Shown: positions 46,001-55,897 of the stretch, one piece after another
Layout: the number at the start of each line of letters is the position of its first letter
Numbering within the stretch: the stretch's first letter is position 1
Assembly (NCBI GenBank): GCA_038380795.1
Contig: CM076272.1
Span: forward strand, 3,477,001-3,541,000
DNA length: 64,000 nucleotides
Origin: Pyrocephalus nanus
Taxonomy: Eukaryota; Chordata; Aves; Passeriformes; Tyrannidae
Direction: 5' to 3'
Notes under the pieces: model-generated
Database searches by the model: none
Told to the model about the DNA's origin: nothing
What the model saw: only the letters and a program-made list of their open reading frames with translations
Translations under genes and position numbers: made by a program

Positions 46001-49000
46001 AACATCACGGTGCCAGGAGGTGGCTCTGCTACCCTCTCCTCAGGCATCCTCAGCATCCCCAACGCCTACTACCCGGCTCTGGGCATGGAGTTCAGGGTGC
46101 TCGAGCCCCCCCGGTTTGGCACTCTCCTGAGAAGTGAGCGGCCCGAGGAGGGTGGGCTGGACAGCTTCACCTGGAGCGAGGTATAGCACACCTTTGTGCC
46201 CACCATGCTGCTTTCCCAAGGGTTTGGGGAGAGCCCAGGGGTGTGCTCCAGCCCTCAGCCACACTGGGAGGCTGGGGAGGGCTGTAGGGGTCTTCTCATC
46301 AGAGGGGATGGAGGGGTTTGGGGTGGTGAGCTTGTCTTATGGACCCAACAACCAAGCTGTGTTTAAATGTGCCTGGGGATGCAGAGTGGGGGTGCAGGCA
46401 CGGAACCCACACTGGGCTCCAGGTCTGTTTCCCATGGGGACCCAGCTCCTGTCCCTGCAGGATCCACCCTGCAGGGATGCCCCAGAGCGAGTGGTGGGTC
46501 ACCAGCATCCTCCCAGGATGGTGCAGGATCCCCTCCCCAGTGGGGCTGTTCGCCTGTGTCCTCCCCGGAGGGTCACCTGGCCCTTGCCCCACAGGTGGAG
46601 AACCAGCAGATCCAGTACAGGCAGGACGGCCCCCGATCCCTGACTGACAGTTTCACCATCCTGGCCAACGCCTCCGAGGTATCGCGACAGAGCCAGGCCA
46701 GGACCCTCTTCGTCACCATCCTGCCCCGCAGCACCAAGGGGCCGCGGCTGAAGGTCAACGCCGGTTTGCAGGTAAGGGTGGGACGCCAGGGGGATAGGCG
46801 GCCACCCCCGCGGGCCCGGGGTGCTCAAACCTGGGACACCCCGGGGTGGGGGCAGCCAGCCCATCGCGGGTATCGCGCCTGGTCGGTCACTCAGCTCGGG
46901 GAGCTGGGGCTCAGCGGAGCTGGGGTGCCGCTCAGAGGCGGCCAGCGGGCGCTGGGGAAAGGAGGCGGTTTTTCCTGACGGGGCGAGGCTTTGGAGGAGG
47001 CGGGGACCGCGGTGTCCTCCCCCTCCTTCTCCGCCGCCGATGCGGGGAGCGGCCGCGAGGTGGGAGCATCGCCCCGCGGTCCCACTCGCGGAGGTCGCTG
47101 CCACGGCGGCAGGCAGCGCCTCCCCGCTCCCGGGATAATTCCTGGCGGCCCCAAGAGGAGCTTGCCCACGTTTCACCCACACAGGCTGGAATAACTCAAC
47201 TATCCGGGCAGCTTTCACGCCTCTCATGCCCATCTCAGAAAAAGGCAGAAGCAAAGAGGTCTCAGCTGCTGCTGAACTCCCACCTTCTGTTTCCAACACT
47301 TCCCTGTCCCATTCGGGGTAACTAATTCCAGCAAAGAATTTATTGGAAAACATGCAAGGACAATCACCCCCCCCACCTCTCAGCTACCCTCACCATCTCA
47401 GGATGGCAGGCAGTCATGTCTAGGCTGGCAGCAGGAAAGCAGCCTCTTCCATGAGGACCATCGTGCAGTGGCCTTGGGAAGGGTTTTGGGAGCCTGGGCT
47501 CTGGAAGAGATGCCCAAAGCAAAGGGGCTGCCCTGCCTAGCCCAAGAAACAGCCACTTTGGGGAGTACCGCCAGTTTGTGGGGTGTCCCTATCCCCAGCT
47601 CTGTGCCTGCTCCACTTCTCCCCCTCCAGCCCCTGGAAGCTTCCTAGCAAATCCCTTTTATAAAGCATTAATTGGTGCCTCTAGATCTGCCTCACCTGGG
47701 CCAAAGTCCAGGGAAAAGTTAACCCCTCGGCTGTTGGGCCCACAGCAGCCACTTTTCCCCATTCCAGAGGCAAAATGGGAGCACAGCCTTCCCTTCCTCC
47801 CAGCCACCATGCTAAAAAAAAAGGTGAAAAGAGAAAAAAATCTCCAAAATAAACCCTGAGGCAGCAATCTGTCTGCCTTTCCATTGGGATCCCCCCTACA
47901 CCACCACACAACACACTCCGGGAAGAGTAACCACAGCTGCCCGGAGGGGCTCTGGAGCTGGGAAAGGCTTCCTGCCTGGAGAGGGAGTGATGGGAGAGGC
48001 CCAGCCCTGTGTGTTTGTGCTCTGGTGAGGGATGACTTCAGCATTTAAAGGTCAGGACGGGTTTCACAAAGGCTTCCGGGGATGCCAGTCCTTGCAGGCC
48101 TGGGGGGCAAATGGGATAGGTCTAGACCCCAAAGTGGAGCCCCCTAGGAAGGAGCAGCAGTTTTTGGGTTGGATCTGGAGGAAGAATGGCTGGATGCCAC
48201 CAGGAGAGAGGCTCCCACTGCCACACCAGAGCACACAGTCATGCTTCTGGCACCGTTCCATCACCTCCCAGCACACTCTCCCAGAGAGCGGAGGTGACAC
48301 AGAGGCTGAGCAAACATAATAACCTGAGCAGGCGAGTGCAGGAGCCAGGCGGAAGGCTTTAATAATTCAGAGAGGACGAGGAGCATGGAGAAGTGGGTCA
48401 GCTCCCACAGCGTGGGCTCTGGGCTGGGAGCAAAGCTGCTCCTGCCACTACAACTATCCATTCCCAGTGGACAGCGATGCCCGGGGGCTGCCAGTCCCCC
48501 CTGTTTTGCCCACAGAGCATTTTCCTTGGCTCCAAGCCCCGGGTACAATTACAATTGCAACTGCTGTTCTTGCCGGGGAGAGGGAGCAGCCCAAAAAACT
48601 TGGTGCACACACAGCAAAGCTCATGCCCTGGCTGTGTGTCCAGCAGCACTTCCCCCACCCCATCTCTCCAAAGCTGTGTTTTTCAGCCTGCCTCTCACCA
48701 TCCCGCGGGGACAGCCGATGGATTTAATTTCCCTGTCGGCACCCACACCCACTCAAGCAATGTTTTGGGTTAGGCCAGCTGAAAACAGAACAGCTGGTAA
48801 CAGAAAAGAGCTCATCCAGCTCCTCCAGTGCCTGCCTAGGTGTTGTTTTGTGGATTCCCAAGATGCAGGCCAGGCTCGTGATGCCGTGGGATGCAGTGCA
48901 TCCTGCCCCTCTACCCCAGGTGAGCCACGGGAAGGCTCTATCCATGCATGCCATGATTTCAGGGCATCCTGAGGGCAAAGGGCAGCTTTGAGGTGTGTGG

Positions 49001-52000
49001 GCAGAACCTGTCTGGCAGCACAAGGTTCATCCCCGTGGTCTGCCAAGATCGAGATCTGGCCCAGGGTTAGGAGTGGGGAAAATTGTTGCCTCCAGCTGGA
49101 GAGGAGAGATGCCAGGGCTTTGGGGTGGCAGCGTCCCCAGGGATGGGTGGGTGCCGCTGGATGGGGGGAAGCGGTCCTGGGAATTTCCGCAGTAGCTCTG
49201 AACTCAGCCACATACTTGTCATTCCTGGAGGGTTTGCTGCAGAGGCAGGCAGCCTCACAGTAGCCTTGTGAGGGGGCATGGAAGCAGGAGCGAGGAGAAA
49301 CACCAGCCAGGGAGCGATGGTCCCAGCATCAGCCTGTGGACCCCTGTAAAATCCCTTCCCCTGCAAAGCAATGTCTGGAAGACACAACCCCTGCCCCGGG
49401 GCACCACACCCTCTTCCACTTTTGGGAATTGGGGAAACTGAGGCACAGATGGGGTAAGCTCTTGCCCTCTGGCATAGGCCATGCAGAGGCACAGACCCAG
49501 CTGTGTGGCACGTGCTGGCAAACACGGCAGCAGTGATGCAGAGCTGGGGAGAGGCCAGATGATCTAGGCATCACCCGACACGCGGACAAGGCACCCTTGT
49601 TGGGCCGGGATGTGCTCCAGCACACAGCAAACCCGTCTGAGCTGGCATGGGGAAGAGGTGAAGGGGTATCCCAGGGATTGCAACCTCTCCCTATCCCCCA
49701 GCTGCAGGAAGGTGCCACAGCTGCTATCAGCCCCCACATCCTGAGCGCCGAGGACGAGGATTCCCCAGCAGAGGAGCTGACCTATTCCATCCAGCCCCCA
49801 GCCAATGGGAAGGTTGTGCTGAGGTCAGCGCCCAGTGCTGAGGTCCAGGTGTTCACCCAGGCCCAGATAGACAACGGCCTTATCCTCTTCATGCACCAAG
49901 GTAGGGCAGGACTGAGGTGCCTCAGCCCCCCTGCACCACCCCACTGTAATGGGGACACTGTGCCATCAAGGTGGGTGCCAATCCCATGGCACAGAACCCT
50001 GATCCAGACCCTGCCAGCTTAATGGGGGGCTGCATCTCCTCTGCCCCCCACAATTTCCCTGGTCTATACTTTCTACAGGACCCCTGGATGGAGGTTTTGC
50101 CTTTGACCTGTGGGATGGTGAGAACCTGTCTCCTGGGCACTTCTTCCTCGTCAGGGCCCAGAGGGAGCCCATCATCAGCCTGGCCAAGAAGCAGAGCCTC
50201 ACCGTCTGCCCAGGTGGGTACCAGCACATTCCCCATTCTCCCAGCAGAACAGCAAATGGGGCCCTTGAACCACCTACCCCTGCTCAAGCCCTGCTGAGGT
50301 GCCCGGGGCAGAGGCTGCAGATGGATGGCAAGGTGAGTGGGTGAAATCCATACTGCATGTCTTTTCCAGGTGCCAGGCAGCCCATCACCAGCCAGAACCT
50401 GCAGGCAGTGAGCAACAGCCCCGCCAGCTCCACCACTCTGTACTATAGCATTGAGCAAGCCCCACGCCTCGGCAGGCTGAGCAACTCCCAGGGGGAGGAA
50501 ATCAGGAACTTCACCCAGGCCCAGGTGAGATTTTACCTCCTCCAGCCCCCCAGAACCCCAAGCGCAGCCCTTCATCAACGCCCCACCACCACCACCAGTG
50601 TGGGGGTCCCAGTCTGACCCCACTGCCACAACAGGCAGGGGCACCTGATCCCAGGCAGGAGGCAATGCAAGGCTCCAGCCGCGCTGTGACTTTCCCAGCT
50701 CTGCCAACAGCTGCTAAGACGGATTAAAAGCTGCCGCCCCAGCCTTGGATTTAGCACTGGGGGAGGCTGATAGAGTTATAATCCCCTTTCCTGAGCCATC
50801 TCCCCGCTGCAGAGCCAGCCAGCCAGCCAGCCTGGGTGCTGCTGAAGGGAAGAGCCAAGCACAATGCTTTCACCCCTGCTCTGAGAAAACCTTTCTCCCA
50901 CGGGGCCAAACTTTCTCAGAGCACAGCAAAGGCTGTTCCATCACTCAGAAACACATAGGTTTGCCCACACTGGAAGTTCCTCTGTGCTATGCTCACCCTT
51001 GGAGGATGCTGAGCAAGCTTGACCCTTCATCTGAGCCTCAGTTTCCCCAGTTGCTGGGCAGAAACATCATAGAATCACAAAATGATTTGGGTTGGAAGGT
51101 ACCTTAAGGGTCATCTCCCCCTGCCATGAATAGGGACACCTTCCACTAAACCAGGTTGCTCCAAGGCCTGTCTAACCTGGCCTTATATGCTTTCAGGGAT
51201 GGGGTATCCACAACTTATCTCTATATGTAGAGATACACCATGAGCCCTCCACAGTGGCTACCATGCCATGGCTAGTGATAATCCCCCTTTCTTACCTAAT
51301 CAGAGCTTGGTTGCTCCATCCCAGAGTCAAAATAGGAGCTCATTGAGGTTTTTTTTTAATTTTTAGGTGGACAGCGAGTTGATTTTCTACCAGCATGAGA
51401 TGCCAGACAAGCCCTTCTGGCTGGCCCAAGATGCCATCCGCTTCCGCGTGGTCACTCCCATGACTATCTCGGATTCCTTCATCCTCCTCGTTCTGATCTC
51501 CTTTGAGGAAAAGTGTCCCCAGCGCTTGACTCAGCTATGGAAAAACGCAGGTAAAGGTGGGATGGAGAAGCGTGGGACAAACTCCTCTTCAAGGGGGGGC
51601 TCGTTTGGCTGAAGAAGGGGCACTGTGTTGTTTTCCATGGTTGATAGTGTGTCAAACATCTAAAACTGCATCCAATTCCTTCCTCCATCACCCCAAACTC
51701 TCATCAACTTCCACAAAATGATTCTTATCCCTGGTTTTCCCTTTTCTCCCCAGGTCTCCAGCTCACAAGGGCTCAGAAGGCTGACATTGACACCTCGGTG
51801 TTGGATGCCTCCAACCTCCTGAGCCAAATTCTGGTCTCTGAGAGAGCTGGATATGATGTTGTCTTCCTGGTGACAGAGCTACCGGCTCATGGACAGCTCT
51901 TGGTGGCTGGTGTGCCTCTGGAACGGTCCCGGCCCTTCTTCCTGCAGTCAGACCTGGCAGCAAGGCGTTTGGCATATGCCCATGGCGGGGACAGCACCTC

Positions 52001-53657
52001 CAAAGACCACTTCAGTTTTAAGGCTTGGCTCCGCCCCCGGGAGCAGCAGTCTGTCCGTCCTCCACAGGAAGGGGTGGTCATCTCCGAAACGTTCAATATA
52101 ACAGTGACCAGCAGCACCAAGTCACCGCAGGTGGTGAAGCGGAAGGAAGTGCTGCAGGTCCCACCGGGCTCTGTGGTCACCTTGTCCCGGGAGTACCTGG
52201 ATGTGGCAGACCCATCGGTGCCCCCACAGGAGATGGTGTACAGCATCCTCCAGAGTCCTCTCGCCGGCCACCTGGCCAGCGCCCACAACCCTCGGGAGCC
52301 CATCAAGCGCTTCACCCAAGCGGACGTCAATGCTGGCCACGTGGTGTTTGTTGCCACTGGGAGCCGTGCCCCTGGGTCCTTAGCCCTGAGCCTTTCCAGT
52401 GGCCACCACCCGCCCACCCTGACCTTGCTGGAGATAGAGGTGATGCCTGTGTTGGGCACCACTGCGAGCCCGACATCGCTGGAAGTGCCCCAAGACCTGA
52501 ACAGAGCCCCTGTGTCCCAGCATCACCTCCTGGGCACCACACCGCGAGGGGCAGGTAATATCATGTACAGGATCACCAGGGAGCCCAGGTTTGGCCAAGT
52601 GCTGGTCAACCAAAAGCCATCGCGGGGCTTCTCACAGAGGCAGCTGGACCGCAGGGAGGTGGTGTTCACCTTCAGCGACCTCACATCTCCTGAGGATGAC
52701 TTCCAGTTCCTCGCCACGTCACGGGCAGGAAACTGGACCGGGGTGGTGAATGTGACTGTCCGTGCCGCAGTGAAGACCCAACCAGGCAGCCTGTGGCCCC
52801 AGGGCACCACAGCCCTCCTAGACACCAGCGTCCTCGATGCCAGCGAGCTGGCCAACCGCACCAAGAGCGTCCCTGTCTTCAGGGTCCGCCGAGCGCCCCA
52901 TGCCAGCCGCCTGGTGAGGGTATCCAGGGACCCAGGACAACCCACCACCCCAATCGAGACCTTTAGCCAGAGTGAGCTGGAGCAAGGGCTGGTGGGACTG
53001 GAGGTGCTGGTTGCTGGGGACACCCACCAACCCCTGCAGAGTGACAGCTTCGTCTTTGAGCTGGTGGCTGCTGGCGTGCCACCGGCGCTCGCATCCCTGG
53101 AGTACAGCATCGAGCCCTACAATGCCTCAAAATCCTATAGCATCACCCTGCTCACAGCCCCCCTGGCACCTTCACCCCCGGTTCCCCAGGGCACAGCGCA
53201 GAGCAGCCCCAATGCCAGCGAGCTGGGCATGGCCCCCACTGCCTGGCTGGCCCCCAGTGCCACCACTAGCCCCAGCCCTGAGGAGGGGGGCACCTTCCTC
53301 AGCTTCATCGAGGCCAACATGTTCAGCATCATCATCCCCATTTGCCTCATCTTCCTCCTGCTGGCCCTCATCCTGCCCCTGCTCTTCTACCTGCACAAGC
53401 GCAACAAGACAGGGAAGCACCATGTGCAGGGCACCCCTGCCTCCAAGGCCAAGAACGGGGCTGTGCCGGACCATGAGACCTTCCGGAGGACAGACCCCAA
53501 CCAAGGCATCCCCCTAACGACTGTCAGCGCCCCAGAGGGCAAGGGCACAGGTCCCCCACCCCAGGGCACAGGTCCCGGGGCACCGCCCGACCCCGAACTC
53601 CTCCAGTACTGCCGGACTTCCAACCCCCCACTGAAAAACAACCAGTACTGGGTGTGA
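27983..53657 (+). CDS. CSPG4: CSPG4, chondroitin sulfate proteoglycan 4 (whole gene, ten coding exons)
   Basis: CSPG4 (NG2) is a type I membrane proteoglycan of pericytes, glial progenitors and other immature cells. In mammals it binds collagens, growth factors and integrins and links them to the cytoskeleton. The exons are 27983-28085, 40619-40782, 41819-45400, 45701-46180, 46595-46771, 49702-49900, 50079-50213, 50370-50524, 51367-51550 and 51754-53657. They total 7,083 nt and read without a break to a TGA, giving 2,360 residues (human about 2,322). Order of domains: signal peptide (about 1-29), two laminin G domains (about 35-207 and 219-396), CSPG repeats (about 440-2210), membrane helix (about 2251-2273), and an 87-residue tail ending QYWV, a PDZ-binding motif. 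Every intron has GT and AG ends. Differences from mammals: Ser1015 is followed by Ala instead of Gly at the known glycosaminoglycan site, and Thr2348 lacks the following Pro. Confidence 0.97.
28019..28042 (+). repeat. (CTG)8 trinucleotide repeat in coding sequence
   Basis: Eight perfect CTG codons encode the hydrophobic core of the CSPG4 signal peptide. Slippage here would change the length of the leucine core without shifting the frame. Confidence 0.95.
30698..30722. repeat. Perfect inverted repeat, 11-bp arms, 3-bp loop
   Basis: Arms TTGACTAAATC (30698-30708) and GATTTAGTCAA (30712-30722) are exact reverse complements around TTT. Each arm carries TGACTAA, an AP-1-like site, in opposite orientations. 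It may be a paired binding site or a chance palindrome. Confidence 0.6.
31500..31625. repeat. AT-rich block with small repeats in intron 1
   Basis: About 125 bp of strongly AT-rich DNA. TTCTATAAAGT occurs twice about 30 bp apart within 31580-31622, and GAATATTAATATATTC is a near-palindrome. No transcription unit is evident. Confidence 0.6.
35868..36106 (+). repeat. Minisatellite in CSPG4 intron 1
   Basis: Pyrimidine-rich units of about 27 bp, of the form 'cccctcNggtgtttgNatcccc', repeat with variation across roughly 240 bp. The last part shows a higher-order 55-bp period: 'gaacccctcaggtattcact' starts at 36006 and again at 36061. Confidence 0.85.
36240..36510. other. CpG-rich patch in CSPG4 intron 1
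   Basis: GC-rich, CpG-containing stretch with a GCGGCCGC site near 36358. Reading frames on both strands are a consequence of the composition. It could be an intronic enhancer or an alternative promoter, but I see no convincing alternative first exon. Confidence 0.4.
40238..40432 (+). mobile_element. CR1 LINE, 3' fragment in intron 1
   Basis: Sense-strand CR1 3' region: 'gaaggtggtgaggccctgg', 'ggttgcccagaaaagctgtgg', 'ccctggtttagtggatgac', 'ggagttggactagatgagc' and a terminal 'ccattctgtgattcct'. It ends about 185 bp before exon 2. Confidence 0.92.
40619..40782 (+). CDS. CSPG4: CSPG4 coding exon 2 (start of laminin G 1)
   Basis: Encodes residues 35 (split codon) to 89. It opens with SFFGDSFVEMPL, matching the mature N-terminus of mammalian CSPG4 (SFFGENHLEVPV), and contains AAGQPDHLLLQL, nearly identical to the mammalian laminin G 1 strand. 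The acceptor is CCCCAG and the donor GTCAGC, a weaker form than GTAAG. It ends in phase 0. Confidence 0.95.
40783..41818 (+). other. CSPG4: CSPG4 intron 2
   Basis: About 1.04 kb, GTCAGC to CTACAG. Purine-rich in its second half. No repeat or additional exon recognised. Confidence 0.9.
41819..45400 (+). CDS. CSPG4: CSPG4 coding exon 3 (laminin G domains and first CSPG repeats)
   Basis: A single 3,582-nt exon encodes residues 90-1283, half of the protein. It completes laminin G 1, carries laminin G 2 (about 219-396, with its conserved Cys pair in VGCLEDL and TSGCGK), then an acidic linker (about 399-415) and the first run of CSPG repeats. The GDPDAPVLTNVLLTVPEGG block (around 44290) and the HSGADRGWIQLQVSDG block (around 44900) are almost identical to mammals. 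The Ser at 44594-44596 (residue 1015) aligns with the mammalian chondroitin sulfate attachment serine but is followed by Ala. It starts and ends in phase 0; the donor is GTGAGT. Confidence 0.97.
45401..45700 (+). other. CSPG4: CSPG4 intron 3
   Basis: 300 bp, GTGAGT to CTCAG. The exon 3 frame stays open for 58 more codons into it, to a TGA at 45575-45577. Confidence 0.93.
45701..46180 (+). CDS. CSPG4: CSPG4 coding exon 4
   Basis: 480 nt, residues 1284-1443, phase 0 at both ends. It continues the CSPG repeat array, with SLDPIQSFTQEDINSGRVLYLHSRP-type sequence closely matching mammals and an NITVPGGGS block. The donor GTATAG is a weaker form. Confidence 0.95.
46181..46594 (+). other. CSPG4: CSPG4 intron 4
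   Basis: 414 bp, GTATAG to CCACAG. No internal feature recognised. Confidence 0.92.
46595..46771 (+). CDS. CSPG4: CSPG4 coding exon 5
   Basis: 177 nt, residues 1444-1502, phase 0 at both ends. It contains a SLTDSFTILANASEVSRQSQ segment matching mammalian CSPG4. At residue 1489 the linker between repeats reads STKGP where mammals have VNDQPP. The donor is GTAAGG. Confidence 0.93.
46772..49701 (+). other. CSPG4: CSPG4 intron 5 (2.9 kb), with intragenic CpG island
   Basis: GTAAGG to CCCCAG. The first 380 bp are very GC- and CpG-rich; the rest is ordinary. No other exon recognised. Confidence 0.9.
46780..47150. other. Intragenic CpG island in intron 5
   Basis: Dense CG dinucleotides, a GCGGCCGC site near 47050 and repeated GCCGCC and CCGCGG motifs, standing out from the flanking DNA. 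Open frames on both strands have no family match. It may be an alternative promoter, an antisense RNA start or a GC-biased relic. Confidence 0.5.
49702..49900 (+). CDS. CSPG4: CSPG4 coding exon 6
   Basis: 199 nt, residues 1503-1568 plus one base. It begins LQEGATAAI, aligning with mammalian MWEGATAPI. That fixes the acceptor at 49701; the CTGCAG six bases on could be used but would drop two conserved positions. The donor is GTAGGG. Confidence 0.92.
49901..50078 (+). other. CSPG4: CSPG4 intron 6
   Basis: 178 bp, GTAGGG to CTACAG, phase 1. Confidence 0.92.
50079..50213 (+). CDS. CSPG4: CSPG4 coding exon 7
   Basis: 135 nt, from the split codon for residue 1569 onward. It contains LDGGFAFDLWDGENLSPGHFF and ends at TVCPG, matching mammalian LDGGFRFRLSDG and TVCPG. 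Phase 1 at both ends; the donor is GTGGGT. Confidence 0.93.
50214..50369 (+). other. CSPG4: CSPG4 intron 7
   Basis: 156 bp, GTGGGT to TTCCAG, phase 1. Confidence 0.92.
50370..50524 (+). CDS. CSPG4: CSPG4 coding exon 8
   Basis: 155 nt, up to residue 1665. It holds a CSPG repeat with LYYSIEQAPRLGRL and ends NFTQAQ, matching mammalian LLYRVVRGPQLGRL and NFTQAE. It ends in phase 0; the donor is GTGAGA. Confidence 0.93.
50525..51366 (+). other. CSPG4: CSPG4 intron 8
   Basis: 842 bp, GTGAGA to a T-rich tract with TTTTTAG. It contains an antisense CR1 fragment at about 51066-51215. Confidence 0.92.
51066..51215 (-). mobile_element. CR1 LINE, 3' fragment (antisense) in intron 8
   Basis: On the plus strand it begins 'catagaatcacaaaatg' and continues 'gggttggaaggtacctt', 'gggacaccttccactaaac' and 'caggttgctccaagg', which is the reverse complement of the CR1 3' terminus. 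Confidence 0.93.
51367..51550 (+). CDS. CSPG4: CSPG4 coding exon 9
   Basis: 184 nt, residues 1666-1726 plus one base. It contains LIFYQHEMPDKPFW and the CPQRLTQLWKN end, matching mammalian ILYEHEMPPEPFW and CPQRPSHLWKN. The donor is GTAAAG. Confidence 0.94.
51551..51753 (+). other. CSPG4: CSPG4 intron 9
   Basis: 203 bp, GTAAAG to CCCCAG, phase 1. Confidence 0.93.
51754..53657 (+). CDS. CSPG4: CSPG4 coding exon 10 (last repeats, membrane helix, cytoplasmic tail)
   Basis: 1,904 nt, residues 1727-2360 and the TGA. It holds the last CSPG repeats, a Ser/Thr/Pro-rich juxtamembrane stretch (about 2200-2235), a FLSFIEANMFSIIIP entry to the membrane helix (about 2251-2273), the basic stop HKRNKTGKH, and a proline-rich tail ending NNQYWV. 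The KT in KRNKTGKH (Thr2279) corresponds to the protein kinase C site known in rat NG2. Thr2348 corresponds to the known ERK site, but here it is followed by Ser where mammals have Pro. A linker at residue 1847 reads STKSP where mammals have VNERPP. Confidence 0.97.
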
Positions 53658-54460
53658 AGGGCTCAGGTGCGGGGGCACGAGACCACCTGGGAGTCAAGAA
53701 CCTCCCACAGCACCACTAGCCACCTCCTCCTGGCTCTCCTCCTCCTCCCTGGGAGCTGGCATCCCATAGATGCAGGAGGGCCCTGAGGACGCAGGGGCTG
53801 CTGCTCTGGCCCACCTGGGAGCCCCACATCTCCGTGTGGCTTTGGGCAGGGGAGGGGGGTACTGCATAAGCAAGTGGGGACAGGGAAAATACATGAGCAT
53901 CCCTAGGGAACGCTGACTTCGGGGGCTCATTTGGGCTACCTCATGGTGGCCACAGTGCTGGGGGGGACCTGATGGCCCTGGTCCCTTCAGAGCCACTCAG
54001 GCAGGTCCAGTGGTGGCTCCTCCATGGGCAGCACCATCCACCCCAGGGATGCTTTCCACAGCTCCTGGCACAAGAGGGACAATGAGGAGCGGCTTGCACT
54101 GAGTCAGGCTGGGGATGAAGCTGCCCAAATCCCCCAGGGCTAGGTGGGCTGAGACACTGGAGCAGAGGCTCGGAAAAAAACTCTGTGGCCAATGCCAGGG
54201 GAATTTAGGAATCCCCACCCACTCGGAAAAATACCCGCCTCGCTCTTTCTCTACTTGCAAGTGTGCTTCGATTGCACAGAGCCCTGGGGAGGTTGCACAA
54301 CAGGTAGGATGCCCTTAAGTGGGGAGGGGGGGCCAGGAGTTCACCTGGGCAGCATGAAACCGGAGAGGAGAGCAGAGAGCCATAGCCAGCACAGTTTTCC
54401 ACTGTATACTCCAGTACGGCAAAAATAAACAGAATAAAGTGCCTTTTCCGAGGTGCATCA
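53658..54460 (+). other. CSPG4: CSPG4 3' untranslated region
   Basis: No further coding sequence. It ends at two AATAAA signals (54424-54429 and 54433-54438), giving a compact untranslated region of about 800 nt. Confidence 0.65.
54424..54438 (+). terminator. CSPG4: CSPG4 poly(A) signals (tandem AATAAA)
   Basis: Two canonical AATAAA hexamers nine bases apart, followed within 40 bp by T/G-rich sequence. They are the first clear signals in the sense direction after the CSPG4 stop. Confidence 0.7.
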
Positions 54461-55897
54461 CTGTTTCCCTAAGCTGCTTCCTTTGCCAGGCCTGTTTTAA
54501 GCTGCTGAGCAACATTTGGAGGTAATGGACCATATTCTGGGCTCTTGCTCAAATTTTCCCAAGCCTGGAGTCCTAAAAACTTAAATAGAAACTGCTTGAG
54601 GAAGGGCAGAGGAGAAACTGAGCGCTGAGCTCAGGATGGTATTCAACAATAATACCCTGCACTGCTCCAGCTGGAAAGCTCATCACAGGGCACATCATAC
54701 TCTCACATCACCCATAGGAAGCTGACATGAGCCCTCAGGGACCACGGGGGACCACTTGCACCCCCCACCCAGGATAAAATCCACTACATTAACCCTCCCC
54801 AAAAAAATCACCTGATGTGGTCCCACTCCAAGGCTGCGGCAGAGCTGGGATCTTTGCCTGGACCGCGCCAGCAGTTTTCCTGGCTGGGTTTAGGGTGCCA
54901 AACCTTTGCTGAGCAGTAAATCACAACTGCCTTGCCTCAGCTGGCAGGTGCTGGCACATCCCATGGGCACCCACAGCCATCAGAGTGCAGGCAGGCACCC
55001 TGTGTCCCCCATCTCCACAGGACGGGGCACAGTAGAGGCAGCCCCAGCACCTCCTATCTGCTTGACCCAAGGGGATGGCTGATGGATGTCCCCTCCTCAT
55101 CTCCAAAATCCTACTCCTGCCCCATCCAGAGGGGGGAAAATGTTGTTTCCTTCTGCTCAGAGGCAAATCACACCCTCTTCCCTTTGTAAAATCGGGTCAG
55201 CGTGACCGTGCTGCCCACGTCACAGCTGGGAGATTGCCAGAGCAGTGCTGCTCCCAAAAGGTTGGGACAACCTCTGCCACGGACTCTTGCTCCAGTTCAC
55301 AGCTCTGCGCCTTCCCCATCACATTCAAACGCACACATTTATTATCTTCACTAATTACATACCCACAGTGAGGGATGGGGGTTGCAGAGAAGCCCTCCAT
55401 CCACTGAAGTCTGCCTTGGTAACATCCACTGTATTTTCCTTCCAAATTACTCTCGCCTCACACCCAAGGATTAAATAGAAGGAACGTGGCCTATTTTGTA
55501 AGGAACACTGAAAGCTAAGCAGGTTATTTTTAAAGCTTGTGGTTGTATTCCCACTGCTGGGAAACATCCACATCCTGAGGTCAGGGGAGGACAGGCAGCA
55601 ACCTGGAAAACAGTAGTGTGGATGGTGGCTCTCCAGGGCCAAGCTCTGCTTGCAGGTTTAAATCCTCAAAGCTGGTGGCTCTGCTTGGGTTATGCAGGGT
55701 TGGTAGGATCAGACACAGCTTTCAGTGCTGTGCCCACTGCCATCGACCCACCTGGAGAAGGACTGAGGGTCCAGTCTGGACATGAAACAGACAAACCACA
55801 GCACAAACAAGCTCAAAAGTTTCCTGGCCAGGCCCTTTGGCTTCCCCAGCACCCTCCCCTGCCAAGCTGGCTATAAAGTTTGCAGAGGTTTAGGGAA

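Noticed and set aside
52025..52558. 177-codon frame in CSPG4 exon 10 in another register
   Set aside because: Out-of-frame shadow of the CSPG4 coding sequence.
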